Assembly (NCBI GenBank): GCA_945947905.1 | Contig: CAMEZO010000003.1 | Location: 1 to 59,326 of the forward strand | Length of the DNA: 59,326 nucleotides | Direction: 5' to 3' | Origin: an uncultured bacterium | GTDB taxonomy: Bacteria > Verrucomicrobiota > Verrucomicrobiia > Verrucomicrobiales > Akkermansiaceae | Shown here: positions 27,726-36,654 of the stretch, one piece after another | Position numbering within the stretch: position 1 is the first letter of the stretch | How the letters are laid out: each line of letters starts with the position of its first letter | The notes under the pieces: generated by a model | Told to the model about the DNA's origin: nothing | The model's database searches: none | Seen by the model: only the letters and a program-made list of their open reading frames with translations | Program-made: the position numbers and the translations under genes

Positions 27726-28736
27726 ATGAAGTTCGTTACATCTCTCTTCGCCCTTGTCCTTTCCTCCCTGACCGCGTTCGGTTCGGGTGCCGCGCCGGTG
27801 CGCTCGGCCTTGACTCCGGAGCATGTGCAGCGCGAGAACCGCCTTGTTACCAGCATCAAGTCGGATTCGAGGCGGAAGCACTTGGATGACAGCCTTGTGG
27901 CGGCTTCCGTGCGCAACGGCCCCATTCCGGCAGAGCGCGACCAGAGTGCACGCAGCAACTTTCCGGATCCCAAGAAAATGAAGTACCCGCCTCGCGCGGG
28001 GGCGTACCCGTGGCATTTCGACATCACAGCCACTTACTTCTACATCGGTGAGCTCGCAACACAAAATAACCCTACGCCGAACACGGCGAGCAGCTGGGAC
28101 AGCATGTGGGATGATAATTACGGCGGTTTCGATGACCCGAATCCCGCTAACCGAGATCCGAAAACCTTCGCTCCCAAGGCGTTTACGCCGCGGCTGAATC
28201 CTTTCTACGTTGCACTGCCGTACAATGACATTCAGCAGGGCGGGCCGAGGCCGGAGGCGGAGAAGGTGATTCCTTGGTATCGTCGGGACAAGGAGGGAAA
28301 ATACGAGTCTGTCTGTCGCGGAACTTGGGTTCAGATATGGTATAACGGACGCTATTGTTTCGCACAATGGGAGGATGTGGGTCCCTTCTGTGTGGACGAC
28401 TGGCAATACGTGTTCGGAGGCGAACGCCCGAGGAATCAAGCCAACAATTGCGCGGGAATTGATATTTCCCCGGCGGTTCGCGATTACTTGGGTATCAAGG
28501 GCGGTACGGCAAAGGTTCACTGGCGTTTCGTGGATTTCTCGCTCGTTCCGGGCGGCCCTTGGGCGCGTTTCGGGAAGGACAATCCTTTTGTTAATCCCGC
28601 ACTCAAAAAGGCGGTGCAGAAGTACGAGCGGCGGCTCCGTACGCGCAGCGTGGTGTCTCGCTCACGCTCGGCCGGGGGAGCCACACTCCGTGGCTCGGCC
28701 CATCCGACCCTGCGCACAACGGATAACAAGAAGTAA
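27726..28736 (+). CDS. Exported protein, possible double-psi beta-barrel fold
   Basis: A 336-residue protein with a signal peptide (M-K-F-V-T-S-L-F-A-L-V-L). After a polar N-terminal part comes a Cys- and Trp-rich region (W-V-Q-I-W-Y-N-G-R-Y-C-F-A-Q-W-E-D-V-G-P-F) and then G-I-D-I-S-P-A-V-R-D-Y-L-G-I-K-G-G, which recalls the double-psi barrel of RlpA-like and expansin-like proteins. The C-terminus is basic and Ser/Arg-rich. RlpA-like proteins act on or bind peptidoglycan, but that role is only inferred. It sits between nadB and the HAD-FolB fusion in one transcript, with no obvious functional link. Confidence 0.55.
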   Translation: MKFVTSLFALVLSSLTAFGSGAAPVRSALTPEHVQRENRLVTSIKSDSRRKHLDDSLVAASVRNGPIPAERDQSARSNFPDPKKMKYPPRAGAYPWHFDITATYFYIGELATQNNPTPNTASSWDSMWDDNYGGFDDPNPANRDPKTFAPKAFTPRLNPFYVALPYNDIQQGGPRPEAEKVIPWYRRDKEGKYESVCRGTWVQIWYNGRYCFAQWEDVGPFCVDDWQYVFGGERPRNQANNCAGIDISPAVRDYLGIKGGTAKVHWRFVDFSLVPGGPWARFGKDNPFVNPALKKAVQKYERRLRTRSVVSRSRSAGGATLRGSAHPTLRTTDNKK

Positions 28737-28742
28737 TTTCTG

Positions 28743-29741
28743 ATGTTCCGTAACCTGATTTTCGATTGGTCCGGCACGTTGTGCGACGATCTGGCACTGA
28801 CGATTGAGGCTACCAATGATGTGTTGTCTCACTACGGCATTCCTCCGCTGGACAGGGCTGCATTCCGCGCGGAGTTTCAGCTCCCCTATCCCGCCTACTA
28901 CGCACGCAAGACGCCGGGAGTGCCGCTGGAGGAGCTGGAGAACCATTACCGCTGCGCATTCGACCGCTCGGCTACAAAGGTGTCGCTTTTGCCTCATGCC
29001 GCGGCCTTTCTCCGCTTCTGCGCCGCGCGGGGTATTCGTTGCTTCGTGCTCACGAGCATGGACCCGCCGGCCTTCCTGCTTCAGGCGAAGGAGCTGGGGG
29101 TGCTCTCCTTTTTCGAGCATGTTCATTCCGGTGTCCGCCACAAGGATACCTATATAACCGGGCTCATGCAACAGCATGCCCTCAACCCGGAGGAGACGGC
29201 CTTCATCGGCGACATGCAGCATGATATTCATGCCGCCCACAGCGCCGGCATCACCTCCGTCGCCGTTCTGACCGGTTACAACAACGCCGCCCAACTCGCC
29301 GAGGCCGAGCCGGATCTCATCATCCCCGACCTCCGCACCCTGCAGAACCTCCTCAGCCGCTCCGCCGCCGCTCCCCGCCCCTCCGACGACTGCATCTGCA
29401 TCAACGGCATGGAACTCTCCTGCCACATCGGTGTCCCTCCCGAGGAACGCGCCACCCCCCAGCGCCTGCTCCTCAACGTCCGCCTCACTCCCCCCAACCC
29501 CTTCTCTACTCTCGGCGACGCCCTCCCCCGCACCATCGACTACGACGCCCTCTCCCGTCGCCTCCGCCACCTCGCCGAATCCACCCCCTCCATCCTCCTC
29601 GAAACCCTCGCCCACCGCCTCGCCACCGCCTGCACCCGCGAATTCGGCGCCCTCTCCGCCACCGTCGAGCTCCACAAATTCATCCTCCCATCCATCCACT
29701 CCACCTCCGTCCGCACCACCTCCCACCGTACAGAGGAGTAG
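28743..29741 (+). CDS. HAD phosphatase fused to dihydroneopterin aldolase (FolB)
   Basis: A 332-residue fusion. Residues 1-205 form a HAD-superfamily hydrolase of the phosphoglycolate-phosphatase type: motif I F-D-W-S-G-T-L, a Thr motif in F-V-L-T-S-M-D, and motif IV I-G-D-M-Q-H-D. In motif I the usual second Asp is Ser, as in DWxGT phosphatases. Residues 215-330 are a FolB-like domain: I-N-G-M-E-L-S-C-H-I-G-V, E-E-R-A-x-P-Q-R-L, T-I-D-Y-D-A-L, and L-L-E-T-L-A-H-R-L-A. FolB cleaves dihydroneopterin to hydroxymethyl-dihydropterin in folate synthesis. The phosphatase may supply the preceding dephosphorylation of dihydroneopterin phosphate. It is the third gene of the nadB operon. Confidence 0.85.
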   Translation: MFRNLIFDWSGTLCDDLALTIEATNDVLSHYGIPPLDRAAFRAEFQLPYPAYYARKTPGVPLEELENHYRCAFDRSATKVSLLPHAAAFLRFCAARGIRCFVLTSMDPPAFLLQAKELGVLSFFEHVHSGVRHKDTYITGLMQQHALNPEETAFIGDMQHDIHAAHSAGITSVAVLTGYNNAAQLAEAEPDLIIPDLRTLQNLLSRSAAAPRPSDDCICINGMELSCHIGVPPEERATPQRLLLNVRLTPPNPFSTLGDALPRTIDYDALSRRLRHLAESTPSILLETLAHRLATACTREFGALSATVELHKFILPSIHSTSVRTTSHRTEE

Positions 29742-29813
29742 CCCCGGAAACCCGGAATCATTCGATGTCACAGAGACCTGCTAGCTCTGACACGGCACAA
29801 GAGAGGAGAGACG

Positions 29814-29860
29814 ACGGGGACTCGCCCCACGTCATCTCGAAGAGAAAACGAAGTCCCCGT
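29814..29860. terminator. Possible hairpin between convergent genes
   Basis: ACGGGGACT (29814-29822) and AGTCCCCGT (29852-29860) pair over 9 bp with a 29-nt loop, between the convergent HAD-FolB and plsX genes. The loop is long and there is no U-tract, so this is tentative. Confidence 0.4.
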
Positions 29861-29896
29861 ATATCAGACAGCCAGGAACCTCATCTGTACCACTTA

Positions 29897-30955
29897 TCAG
29901 GGGACTAGCCCCTCGCTGTCGTGGTTCCAGTAGGCGTTGATGGCGCCCATGGTGTCGACGATGCGGTCGTTGACACTGTTGCGGCACATGCCCTCGGCCA
30001 TGCGCATGGCGTTGAGGATGGCGAGGCCGGTGGCGGAGCCGTGGGCGATGATGGAGACGCCGTTGACGCCCATGAGGGGGCAGCCACCGATGCTGTCGGC
30101 GCTGAGTTTTTCGGAGATGCGGCGGAAGACGCGGCGCATGGCGAGGGCGCCGAGCATGGCCATGAAGTCGGCCTTGATGCCGGCCTTGAGCCAGTGAGCA
30201 AAGGCCTTGGCCGTGGCCTCCACGCTCTTGAGAAGGATGTTACCGGTGAAGCCGTCCGTCACAGCAACATCCAGGTCGGTTTCTAACAGGTCGTGGCCCT
30301 CGCAGTTGCCGGCGAAGTTGAAGGGGAGCAGCTTGTTCTCTGCTAACTCCTGCAGCGCGCGGAAAGTCTCCTTGGAGAACTTGCTACCCTTGCAGTCCTC
30401 CGTGCCGTTGCTCATCACAGCTACTTTGGGCTGCGGTCGGTTATAAATATAACGAGCCATGAGGGCGGCCATCACGGCGTAGCCGACCAGCAAACGGGGC
30501 CCAGCAGGATCCGGGTTAGCGCCTGTGTCCGTCACAAGTACATAACCGTGCACACTGGGCAGGGGCGAGACGATCCCCGCGCTCTTAATACCCGGCAGGC
30601 GGCGCAGACCGAAGGTGCTGGCCGCCACGGCGGCCCCCGTGTTGCCGGCGGACACCACCGCGTCTGCCGTGCCGTCCTTCACCAGGTTGACGGACACGCC
30701 CATGGAGGAGTCTTTCTTCTTGCGCAGCACATCCAGCCCGCTCTCGTCCATCCCCACCACCTCGGAAGCATGGACAATCTCCAAGCGAGCATCGCGGGCT
30801 ATACCGGCAGCCTCACATCGCTTCTTTAACTCCGCCTCATTGCCGACAAGATACAACTTTTCCAACGAGCTCAGCTTGCTGAGAGCAAGCACAGCTCCAT
30901 CGACATTGATTTGGGGCGCGTCATCGCCGCCCATGGCATCGAGAGCTAACTTCAT
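29897..30955 (-). CDS. plsX: Phosphate acyltransferase PlsX
   Basis: A 352-residue enzyme that makes acyl-phosphate from acyl-ACP for phospholipid synthesis. It opens with the family hallmark L-A-L-D-A-M-G-G-D and shows V-S-A-G-N-T-G-A, M-S-N-G-T-E, G-N-C-E-G-H-D and V-T-D-G-F-T-G-N, all PlsX signatures. In most bacteria plsX follows rpmF and precedes fabH; here neither is adjacent and the gene has its own promoter. Confidence 0.96.
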   Translation of the reverse strand: MKLALDAMGGDDAPQINVDGAVLALSKLSSLEKLYLVGNEAELKKRCEAAGIARDARLEIVHASEVVGMDESGLDVLRKKKDSSMGVSVNLVKDGTADAVVSAGNTGAAVAASTFGLRRLPGIKSAGIVSPLPSVHGYVLVTDTGANPDPAGPRLLVGYAVMAALMARYIYNRPQPKVAVMSNGTEDCKGSKFSKETFRALQELAENKLLPFNFAGNCEGHDLLETDLDVAVTDGFTGNILLKSVEATAKAFAHWLKAGIKADFMAMLGALAMRRVFRRISEKLSADSIGGCPLMGVNGVSIIAHGSATGLAILNAMRMAEGMCRNSVNDRIVDTMGAINAYWNHDSEGLVP

Positions 30956-30988
30956 ATAAAAAGCAATGTTGTGTGCTGCAACGGGACA

Positions 30989-31018
30989 AATTTACCAGAA
31001 AAAGCGCCCTTCTGTCAA
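30989..31018 (-). promoter_or_regulatory. plsX promoter
   Basis: On the minus strand, TTGACA (31018-31013), 18 bp, TAAATT (30994-30989) preceded by TGG. The ATG is about 27 nt downstream of the predicted transcription start. Confidence 0.7.
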
Positions 31019-31117
31019 GATATAATGCACGGCAAGCGAAAAAAAGGAAGCCTGTGTGCGATTTCAACGGGTAAAGGCATTCCGCGCCCGGGCCCTGCCC
31101 CCGGGTGATCAGCCGCC

Positions 31118-32230
31118 TTAATCGGGGACTGACTCGCCCCTCTCGTTGAGCTTGACCTCCCAATAACCGTTTCTCCTGCCGTTTCGGCGTTCTATGAACC
31201 CCTTTTGGGTCAGGTGAACAGTCATGGACTTGACTGTTCTTTCTGATTTACCGAGGTGGACAGCGATTTCCTTTTGTGTTGCTTTAGGATCCTTCCGAAG
31301 CAAATTCAGCAGGGCAAGTTCCTCCAAAGTGCAATTCAAAGTGCAAAAATTGCACTTTGGGCTGAGCTCCGGGGAGGGATTCTGCAACGAAGCGGGGTCG
31401 GACACAAGCATAACGCGGTTGAGGAGCTCATTGTGCTCGGAGAGGATAAGGTTACGGAAGAAAGCCTCCAGGAATTCCGTGGTAGCATGAATGCCCTTGG
31501 GCAGGTTCTTGTAGTTAGCGCGAACCAAAGCATTGCGAAAATACCACGAATGCCGGGCAAAAGCGTCGTTTTGAATATCGAAGCCGAACGAGCGCAGGTA
31601 TTTGATGGTGAAAACAGCCGTTGTGCGGGTGTTACCCTCCCCGAAGGGATGGATTTGCCAGATGCCGGAAATAAACCGGGCGATGTGCGGAACGGCTTCG
31701 CTGATATTCAAATTCCCGTAGTTGAAATTCCTCTCCGTCTCGAAATCGTAATCGAGGGTCTCGCGAATGATACCCGCAGCGGTATAGAGAACCGAGTCCC
31801 CCCGCAGCACCCATTCCTTCTTGCTGATATTGTGATTTCTGATTTTTCCGGCAAAGGGATAAATGTTCTCGAAAAGACGGCGGTGGATGTTAATATACTC
31901 AACGGGCGAGAAAGTGAAGGCCTGCTCCGAAAGGATCTCCGCGATGCGCGCCGAGACCCTATCGGCCTCCTCAGTTCGGTCCTCCTTCGTTACACGAAAT
32001 GCCTTAGATTGATAATAACTATCAATCATCTGATTAGCCTCCCGAATGGTGATAGCACCCTCGATGTGCTGACGGGCCGTTTGCAGCAAGTACTCGGAAG
32101 GCTTCAGGTTATCCACCGCCTGCAAACCGATGGCCGTCCGCCAGGCATAGCACTTCTCCCGCATCCCCGGCTCACCCAGTTGCGTATATGCCTCAAAATC
32201 ATCCGGAGCGTTCTCATCGGGTTCCTTCAT
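31118..32230 (-). CDS. Fic-domain protein with C-terminal winged helix
   Basis: A 370-residue Fic protein, expected to transfer AMP or another nucleotide phosphate onto protein side chains. The catalytic motif near residues 193-203 reads H-P-F-G-E-G-N-T-R-T-T; the usual H-P-F-x-x-G-N-G-R has Thr in place of the second Gly, while His and Arg are kept. An N-terminal stretch R-Q-H-I-E-G resembles the inhibitory helix S-x-x-x-E-G but lacks the Ser. The last ~65 residues form a winged-helix DNA-binding domain (T-Q-K-E-I-A-V-H-L-G-K-S-E-R-T-V), so it may regulate its own gene. No antitoxin gene is adjacent. Confidence 0.88.
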   Translation of the reverse strand: MKEPDENAPDDFEAYTQLGEPGMREKCYAWRTAIGLQAVDNLKPSEYLLQTARQHIEGAITIREANQMIDSYYQSKAFRVTKEDRTEEADRVSARIAEILSEQAFTFSPVEYINIHRRLFENIYPFAGKIRNHNISKKEWVLRGDSVLYTAAGIIRETLDYDFETERNFNYGNLNISEAVPHIARFISGIWQIHPFGEGNTRTTAVFTIKYLRSFGFDIQNDAFARHSWYFRNALVRANYKNLPKGIHATTEFLEAFFRNLILSEHNELLNRVMLVSDPASLQNPSPELSPKCNFCTLNCTLEELALLNLLRKDPKATQKEIAVHLGKSERTVKSMTVHLTQKGFIERRNGRRNGYWEVKLNERGESVPD

Positions 32231-32263
32231 GTGCCCGCATGATACACCGCTGCGGCGGATATG

Positions 32264-33535
32264 TCAAGCCTGCCGTGCGGTGGCGAGCATGAGCTTGATG
32301 CGGTTCTCACGGTTGACGGCGGAGGAAGAAGCGTCGTAGTCGAGAGCGAGGATATTGGCGTGCGGGGCGACCTTGCGGACGCGGTTAATCATGCCGCGCC
32401 CCACGATGTGATTCGGGAGGCAGCCGAAGGGTTGCACGCAGATGATATTAGGGTAACCGTGGTTGGCGAGCTCGAGCATCTCGGCCGTGAGGAGCCAGCC
32501 CTCGCCCATATTGTTACCGAGACCGACGATGCCGGCGACCGAGGCACGAAGCTCCGCATAGGAAGCGGGGAGAGGGAAGCCCGCCGAGGCCATGGCAGCG
32601 CGGAGGAGCTTCTCCTGCCGCCCGAGGACCCACATGGCGAAGCTGTTGGAGAGAAGGCTCTTCAACCTGCCGCCGTAGAGGCGGAAATCGACCACATAGG
32701 TATCTACACAATAGAGCAGGAAATGAAGAATACCCGGCACCATACACTCGCAGTTCTGCTCGGCGAGAAAAGCCTCCAGGTTATCATTGCCGAGCGCAGA
32801 ATACTTGATGTAGACCTCCCCCACGATACCGACCTTCACCGTAGGACGCTCGGGGTCGACAGGCAGGGCTGCGAAGTCCTGCATGATCTGCGGGAGCAGG
32901 CGGCGCATGGTCCTGCGCTTGTGAGCCTTACCCTCCGCATAGAGCTGCTCAAGACGCTGCAGCCAACTCTCCGCCAGGGCATCCGTGCTGCCGGGAGTGA
33001 GCTCGCGAGGGCGTTGTTTGTTAGCGGCAAACATCATGGCATCCCCGTACACCATAGCCGCGAGCGCGTTACGCAGCATGTGCAGATCGATGCGGAAGCC
33101 CGGATTCTCCTCCATGCCCTGCACATTCAGACTGATGACCGGCACATGCCCGAACCCCGCCGTGCGCAGCGCCCGCCTCAGCAGGTAGATGTAATTTGAA
33201 GCCCGACAACCGCCCGCTGTCTGCGAGATGATAACCGCCACGCGATCGGTATCGAAGCCGCCGTTCTCCAGCGCATGAATGACCTGCCCCACGACCAGCA
33301 GAGCCGGGTAGCAAATATCATTATGCACGTAACGCAGCCCCGTCTCCACCACGGCCTGCCCCGTGTTGTGCAGCAGCTCCGCCTTGTAACCGCACTGCAT
33401 GAAAGCCGCCCGCAGCAGGCGCCAATGCAGGGGCAACATGGCAGGCATGAGGATGGTATGCGTGTGCTTCATCTCCTCCGTAAAAACGGGCGAAGCGGGG
33501 GAATTATCCGGTACAGATGTTGAGCAGACAGACAT
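32264..33535 (-). CDS. 2-hydroxyacyl-CoA dehydratase-like component
   Basis: A 423-residue protein resembling the C-terminal part of the large acyl-CoA dehydratase activase proteins and the HgdB-like dehydratase fold. Conserved Cys residues that could bind a [4Fe-4S] cluster include N-D-I-C-Y-P, G-G-C-R-A-S-N and I-I-C-V-Q-P-F-G-C-L-P-N-H. It starts 6 nt after the activase gene, so the two form an operon. Related proteins are often a single chain of about 1400 residues; here the function is split over two genes. An alternative start is ATG at 33472. The substrate is unknown. Confidence 0.8.
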   Translation of the reverse strand: MSVCSTSVPDNSPASPVFTEEMKHTHTILMPAMLPLHWRLLRAAFMQCGYKAELLHNTGQAVVETGLRYVHNDICYPALLVVGQVIHALENGGFDTDRVAVIISQTAGGCRASNYIYLLRRALRTAGFGHVPVISLNVQGMEENPGFRIDLHMLRNALAAMVYGDAMMFAANKQRPRELTPGSTDALAESWLQRLEQLYAEGKAHKRRTMRRLLPQIMQDFAALPVDPERPTVKVGIVGEVYIKYSALGNDNLEAFLAEQNCECMVPGILHFLLYCVDTYVVDFRLYGGRLKSLLSNSFAMWVLGRQEKLLRAAMASAGFPLPASYAELRASVAGIVGLGNNMGEGWLLTAEMLELANHGYPNIICVQPFGCLPNHIVGRGMINRVRKVAPHANILALDYDASSSAVNRENRIKLMLATARQA

Positions 33536-33541
33536 GGTGAA

Positions 33542-36514
33542 TCAATGCAGAGGCTCCCGAATGCCGGCGGCAGCGAAGAGACTGCGCAGTCGTATCTTAG
33601 CCGCCCCCGGGTTATCAATATCATCTATCTTGATTTGAGTATACAGACGCCCGGCATTCTCCAGCAGGCGCCGGCACTCATCCGCCGTGATGGCATCACA
33701 ACCGCAGCCGAAACTCACCAACTGCACGAACTCCGCATCTGCGTGTCGGCACACATACTGAGCAGCAGCATATAACCGCGCATGGTAGGACCACTGATTG
33801 AGCACCTGCAAATCCGCCGTACCCACAGCGAGATGCGCCACGGCATCCTCCGTCACCACCGCCGCCCCGAGCCCGGTGATCAGGCGGTCGATACCGTGAT
33901 TGATCCGCGGGTCGATGTGGTAGGGCCGCCCCGCCAACACGACTATATGCTTCCCGAGCCGCCTCGCCTGCCGCATGATGTCCGCCCCCGCGGCACGAAC
34001 CGCCTGCGCATAAGCCTCCTGCGCCGCGAAAGCCGCAGCCACCGCCGCCTTGACATCCCGCCGGCGGATCTGCGGAAAATGCGGCCGGAACATCGCCGTC
34101 AGCCGATCCGTCAGCAGCCCCCGGTCCTCCAGGCCCAGGTAGCCGAAATGGCAAGTAAGCGTCGCAAGCTCCGGCACATTGGCCGCAAGCACCTCCGGAT
34201 AATACGCCACCACGGGGCAGTTGTAGCAATTATCCGCACCCTCCTCCCGCACGTTGTAAGTCATGCATGGGTAGAAGATATGCCGCAAACCCTGCGCCGC
34301 CAGCCAACGCACCTGCCCGTGCATCATCTTCGCCGGAAAGCACACCGTATCATCCGGGATGGAATTCTGCCCCAGACGGAACACACACCGATCATCCACG
34401 GGACCGGTTATCACCTGAAAGCCCAAGGAGGTCAGCAGACATTGCCAGAAAGGCAGCAGCTCATAGATATTCAGACCCATGGGGATGCCGATCGGCCCGA
34501 GCGGGGCATCGCTCCCCCGGCGCGGCAGATCGGCAAGCATACGCAGCTTGCGGCGGCAGAGGTTCAGTTCGTCCGCCGGCGCGGTGTTGGTAACAGGCCG
34601 CTCGCAGCGATTGCCGCTGATATAATTTTTACCGTTCCCGAAGCTGTTGATTGTGAGCCGGCAGCGATTCGTGCAGCGCCCGCAGACCGCACTGCGTGTG
34701 CTGTGGCAGAAAGCCTGCAACTCCTCCTTCCCCGCGAGCGGCGGCGTGTTCGGCTGCTGCCGGAACCGATCCCGCGCGTAAAGCGCAGCCCCGAAGGCCC
34801 CCATGATGCCCGCGATATTCGGGCGAATCACCTGCAGCCCCAGCTCCTGCTCAAAGGCCCGCAGGACGCAATCGTTCAGGAAGGTACCACCCTGCACGAC
34901 AATATGTTTACCAAGGTCATCCGGTCCCGTGGGACGAATCACCTTATAGAGTGCGTTCTTGATGATACTGCGTGACAACCCCGCACTGATATCCGCCACA
35001 CAGGCGCCATCCCGCTGCGCTTGCTTGACGCTGCTGTTCATGAACACCGTGCAGCGGCTCCCCAACTCCACGGGCGCCCCCGCCCGCAGGCCCAAGCGCG
35101 CGAATTCCTCCACCCCGTAGCCCAGCTGCTCCGCGAAGGTTTGCAGAAAGCTGCCGCATCCGCTGGAGCAGGCTTCATTCAGGAAAATGTTATCAATCGC
35201 ACCGTTCCGAATGCGCATGCACTTGATGTCCTGCCCGCCGATATCAAGAATGAAGTCCACTTTCGGCAGAAAATGCCGCGCCCCCGTGAAATGCGCCACC
35301 GTCTCCACCACCCCGAAGGGGATGCGGAAGGCGTGGCGTATCAGCTCCTCCCCGTACCCCGTAGCCGCCCCGGCCACCGGACGACACTGCGGGTGGCGCG
35401 TGTACAGACGCAGCAAATAATCGCGCACGGCGGGAATGGGGTTGCCGCGGTTGCTTTCGTAAAAAGAATCCAACAAATGTCCCTCTGCATCAATGAGGGC
35501 GATCTTGATAGTCGTGCTACCGGAATCTATGCCGATGAAAGCCTCGCGCGCCTGCTCCGGGGAACCGAGCGGCACGGCATGGGCCGCGTGGCGGGCGCGG
35601 AAGGCCTCATACTCCCCGTCATCGCGGAAGAGGGGGTAGGGACAGGCATTTCCCCGCGCCGGGACCCGCCGAACCCGCGCCGCCAAGTCGCTGAGCCTTA
35701 CGGGGCGATCCGCACACAGCGCGCAGCCGATCGCTACATAGTACAGGCTGTTCGGAGGACAGATTCCTTGCACATGTAATTTGTCATCGAAGCACTTTCT
35801 CAGGCAACTCTGGAAGGTGAGCGGCCCGCCCAGGTACAGCACCCTGCCGCCGATACTCCGCCCCCGCGCCAGCGAAGCGATGGCCTGGTCCGCCACGGAG
35901 GAGAAAACAGCCGCCGCCAGGTCCTCACGCGCGGCCCCCTGATTCAGCAGGGGTTGTATGTCACTCTTGGCAAAAACACCACAGCGGCTCGCGATGGTAT
36001 AGGTAGTGGTCGACCGCGCGGCCAGGGCATCCAGCTCCTCCGGTTGCGCGTTCAGCAGCCCCGCCATGCGGTCGATGAAGGCACCGGTTCCGCCCGCACA
36101 GCTATCATTCATCCGCGCATCGAAATGCGGCCCGGGGAAGAGCATCTTGGCGTCCTCGCCGCCCAGCTCGATGACAGCGTCCGTACCCGGATTCAGGGTC
36201 TCGGTAGCCACTTTTTCCGCATACACCTCCTGCACGAAGGGGAGATCGCAGGCCTCTGCAATGCCGATGCCCGCGCTGCCGCTCACCGCCAGCAATACTT
36301 CCTCTGCCGCCGGAAATGCCGCGCACAGTTCATCTAACATATCCGCAACGGTTTCCCGCACCAGACTGCGGTGGCGGCGGTAGCGCGTGTGGAGCATCTC
36401 GCCCCCCTCGCCCGGCACGGCCACCTTCACAGTGGTGCTGCCGACGTCGAGTCCCACGCGCAAAGGGGCATTCATTGCCCGCTCTGCCGAGTTGTCGGTT
36501 ATCTTTGCATTCAT
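33542..36514 (-). CDS. Acyl-CoA dehydratase activase (BadF/HgdC-like), double ATPase domain
   Basis: A 990-residue protein with two ASKHA ATPase modules of the BadF/BadG/HgdC type. The first begins V-G-L-D-V-G-S-T-T-V-K and the second, near residue 330, G-I-D-S-G-S-T-T-I-K. Each has its Cys-based cluster loop: D-S-C-A-G-G-T-G-A-F in the first and A-C-S-S-G-C-G-S-F in the second. A Cys-rich linker (C-G-R-C-T-N-R-C) and a DUF2229-like region follow. Activases use ATP to push an electron into a 2-hydroxyacyl-CoA dehydratase. The start at 36514 fits the promoter; 36475 (M-N-A-P-L-R-V-G) is possible. Confidence 0.88.
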   Translation of the reverse strand: MNAKITDNSAERAMNAPLRVGLDVGSTTVKVAVPGEGGEMLHTRYRRHRSLVRETVADMLDELCAAFPAAEEVLLAVSGSAGIGIAEACDLPFVQEVYAEKVATETLNPGTDAVIELGGEDAKMLFPGPHFDARMNDSCAGGTGAFIDRMAGLLNAQPEELDALAARSTTTYTIASRCGVFAKSDIQPLLNQGAAREDLAAAVFSSVADQAIASLARGRSIGGRVLYLGGPLTFQSCLRKCFDDKLHVQGICPPNSLYYVAIGCALCADRPVRLSDLAARVRRVPARGNACPYPLFRDDGEYEAFRARHAAHAVPLGSPEQAREAFIGIDSGSTTIKIALIDAEGHLLDSFYESNRGNPIPAVRDYLLRLYTRHPQCRPVAGAATGYGEELIRHAFRIPFGVVETVAHFTGARHFLPKVDFILDIGGQDIKCMRIRNGAIDNIFLNEACSSGCGSFLQTFAEQLGYGVEEFARLGLRAGAPVELGSRCTVFMNSSVKQAQRDGACVADISAGLSRSIIKNALYKVIRPTGPDDLGKHIVVQGGTFLNDCVLRAFEQELGLQVIRPNIAGIMGAFGAALYARDRFRQQPNTPPLAGKEELQAFCHSTRSAVCGRCTNRCRLTINSFGNGKNYISGNRCERPVTNTAPADELNLCRRKLRMLADLPRRGSDAPLGPIGIPMGLNIYELLPFWQCLLTSLGFQVITGPVDDRCVFRLGQNSIPDDTVCFPAKMMHGQVRWLAAQGLRHIFYPCMTYNVREEGADNCYNCPVVAYYPEVLAANVPELATLTCHFGYLGLEDRGLLTDRLTAMFRPHFPQIRRRDVKAAVAAAFAAQEAYAQAVRAAGADIMRQARRLGKHIVVLAGRPYHIDPRINHGIDRLITGLGAAVVTEDAVAHLAVGTADLQVLNQWSYHARLYAAAQYVCRHADAEFVQLVSFGCGCDAITADECRRLLENAGRLYTQIKIDDIDNPGAAKIRLRSLFAAAGIREPLH

Positions 36515-36550
36515 GATGAACTTGCGAAAGCGCGACGCGCTGCTGCGGGC

Positions 36551-36579
36551 ATTGTAGCATCCCCTCCGCGCCGAGTCAA
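36551..36579 (-). promoter_or_regulatory. Promoter of the activase operon
   Basis: On the minus strand, TTGACT (36579-36574), 17 bp, TACAAT (36556-36551) preceded by TGC. It is back to back with the oxidoreductase promoter at 36616. Confidence 0.75.
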
Positions 36580-36615
36580 GCAGCATGTTCGGCATGGTGC
36601 AGACGCAATGGATGC

Positions 36616-36644
36616 TTGACAGCGGGGCGGGGCTGTGCTACTCT
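36616..36644 (+). promoter_or_regulatory. Promoter of the flavodoxin-fold oxidoreductase gene
   Basis: TTGACA (36616-36621), 17 bp, TACTCT (36639-36644) preceded by TGC. The predicted 5' UTR before ATG 36655 is about four nt. Confidence 0.8.
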
Positions 36645-36654
36645 GCCCAGCACT

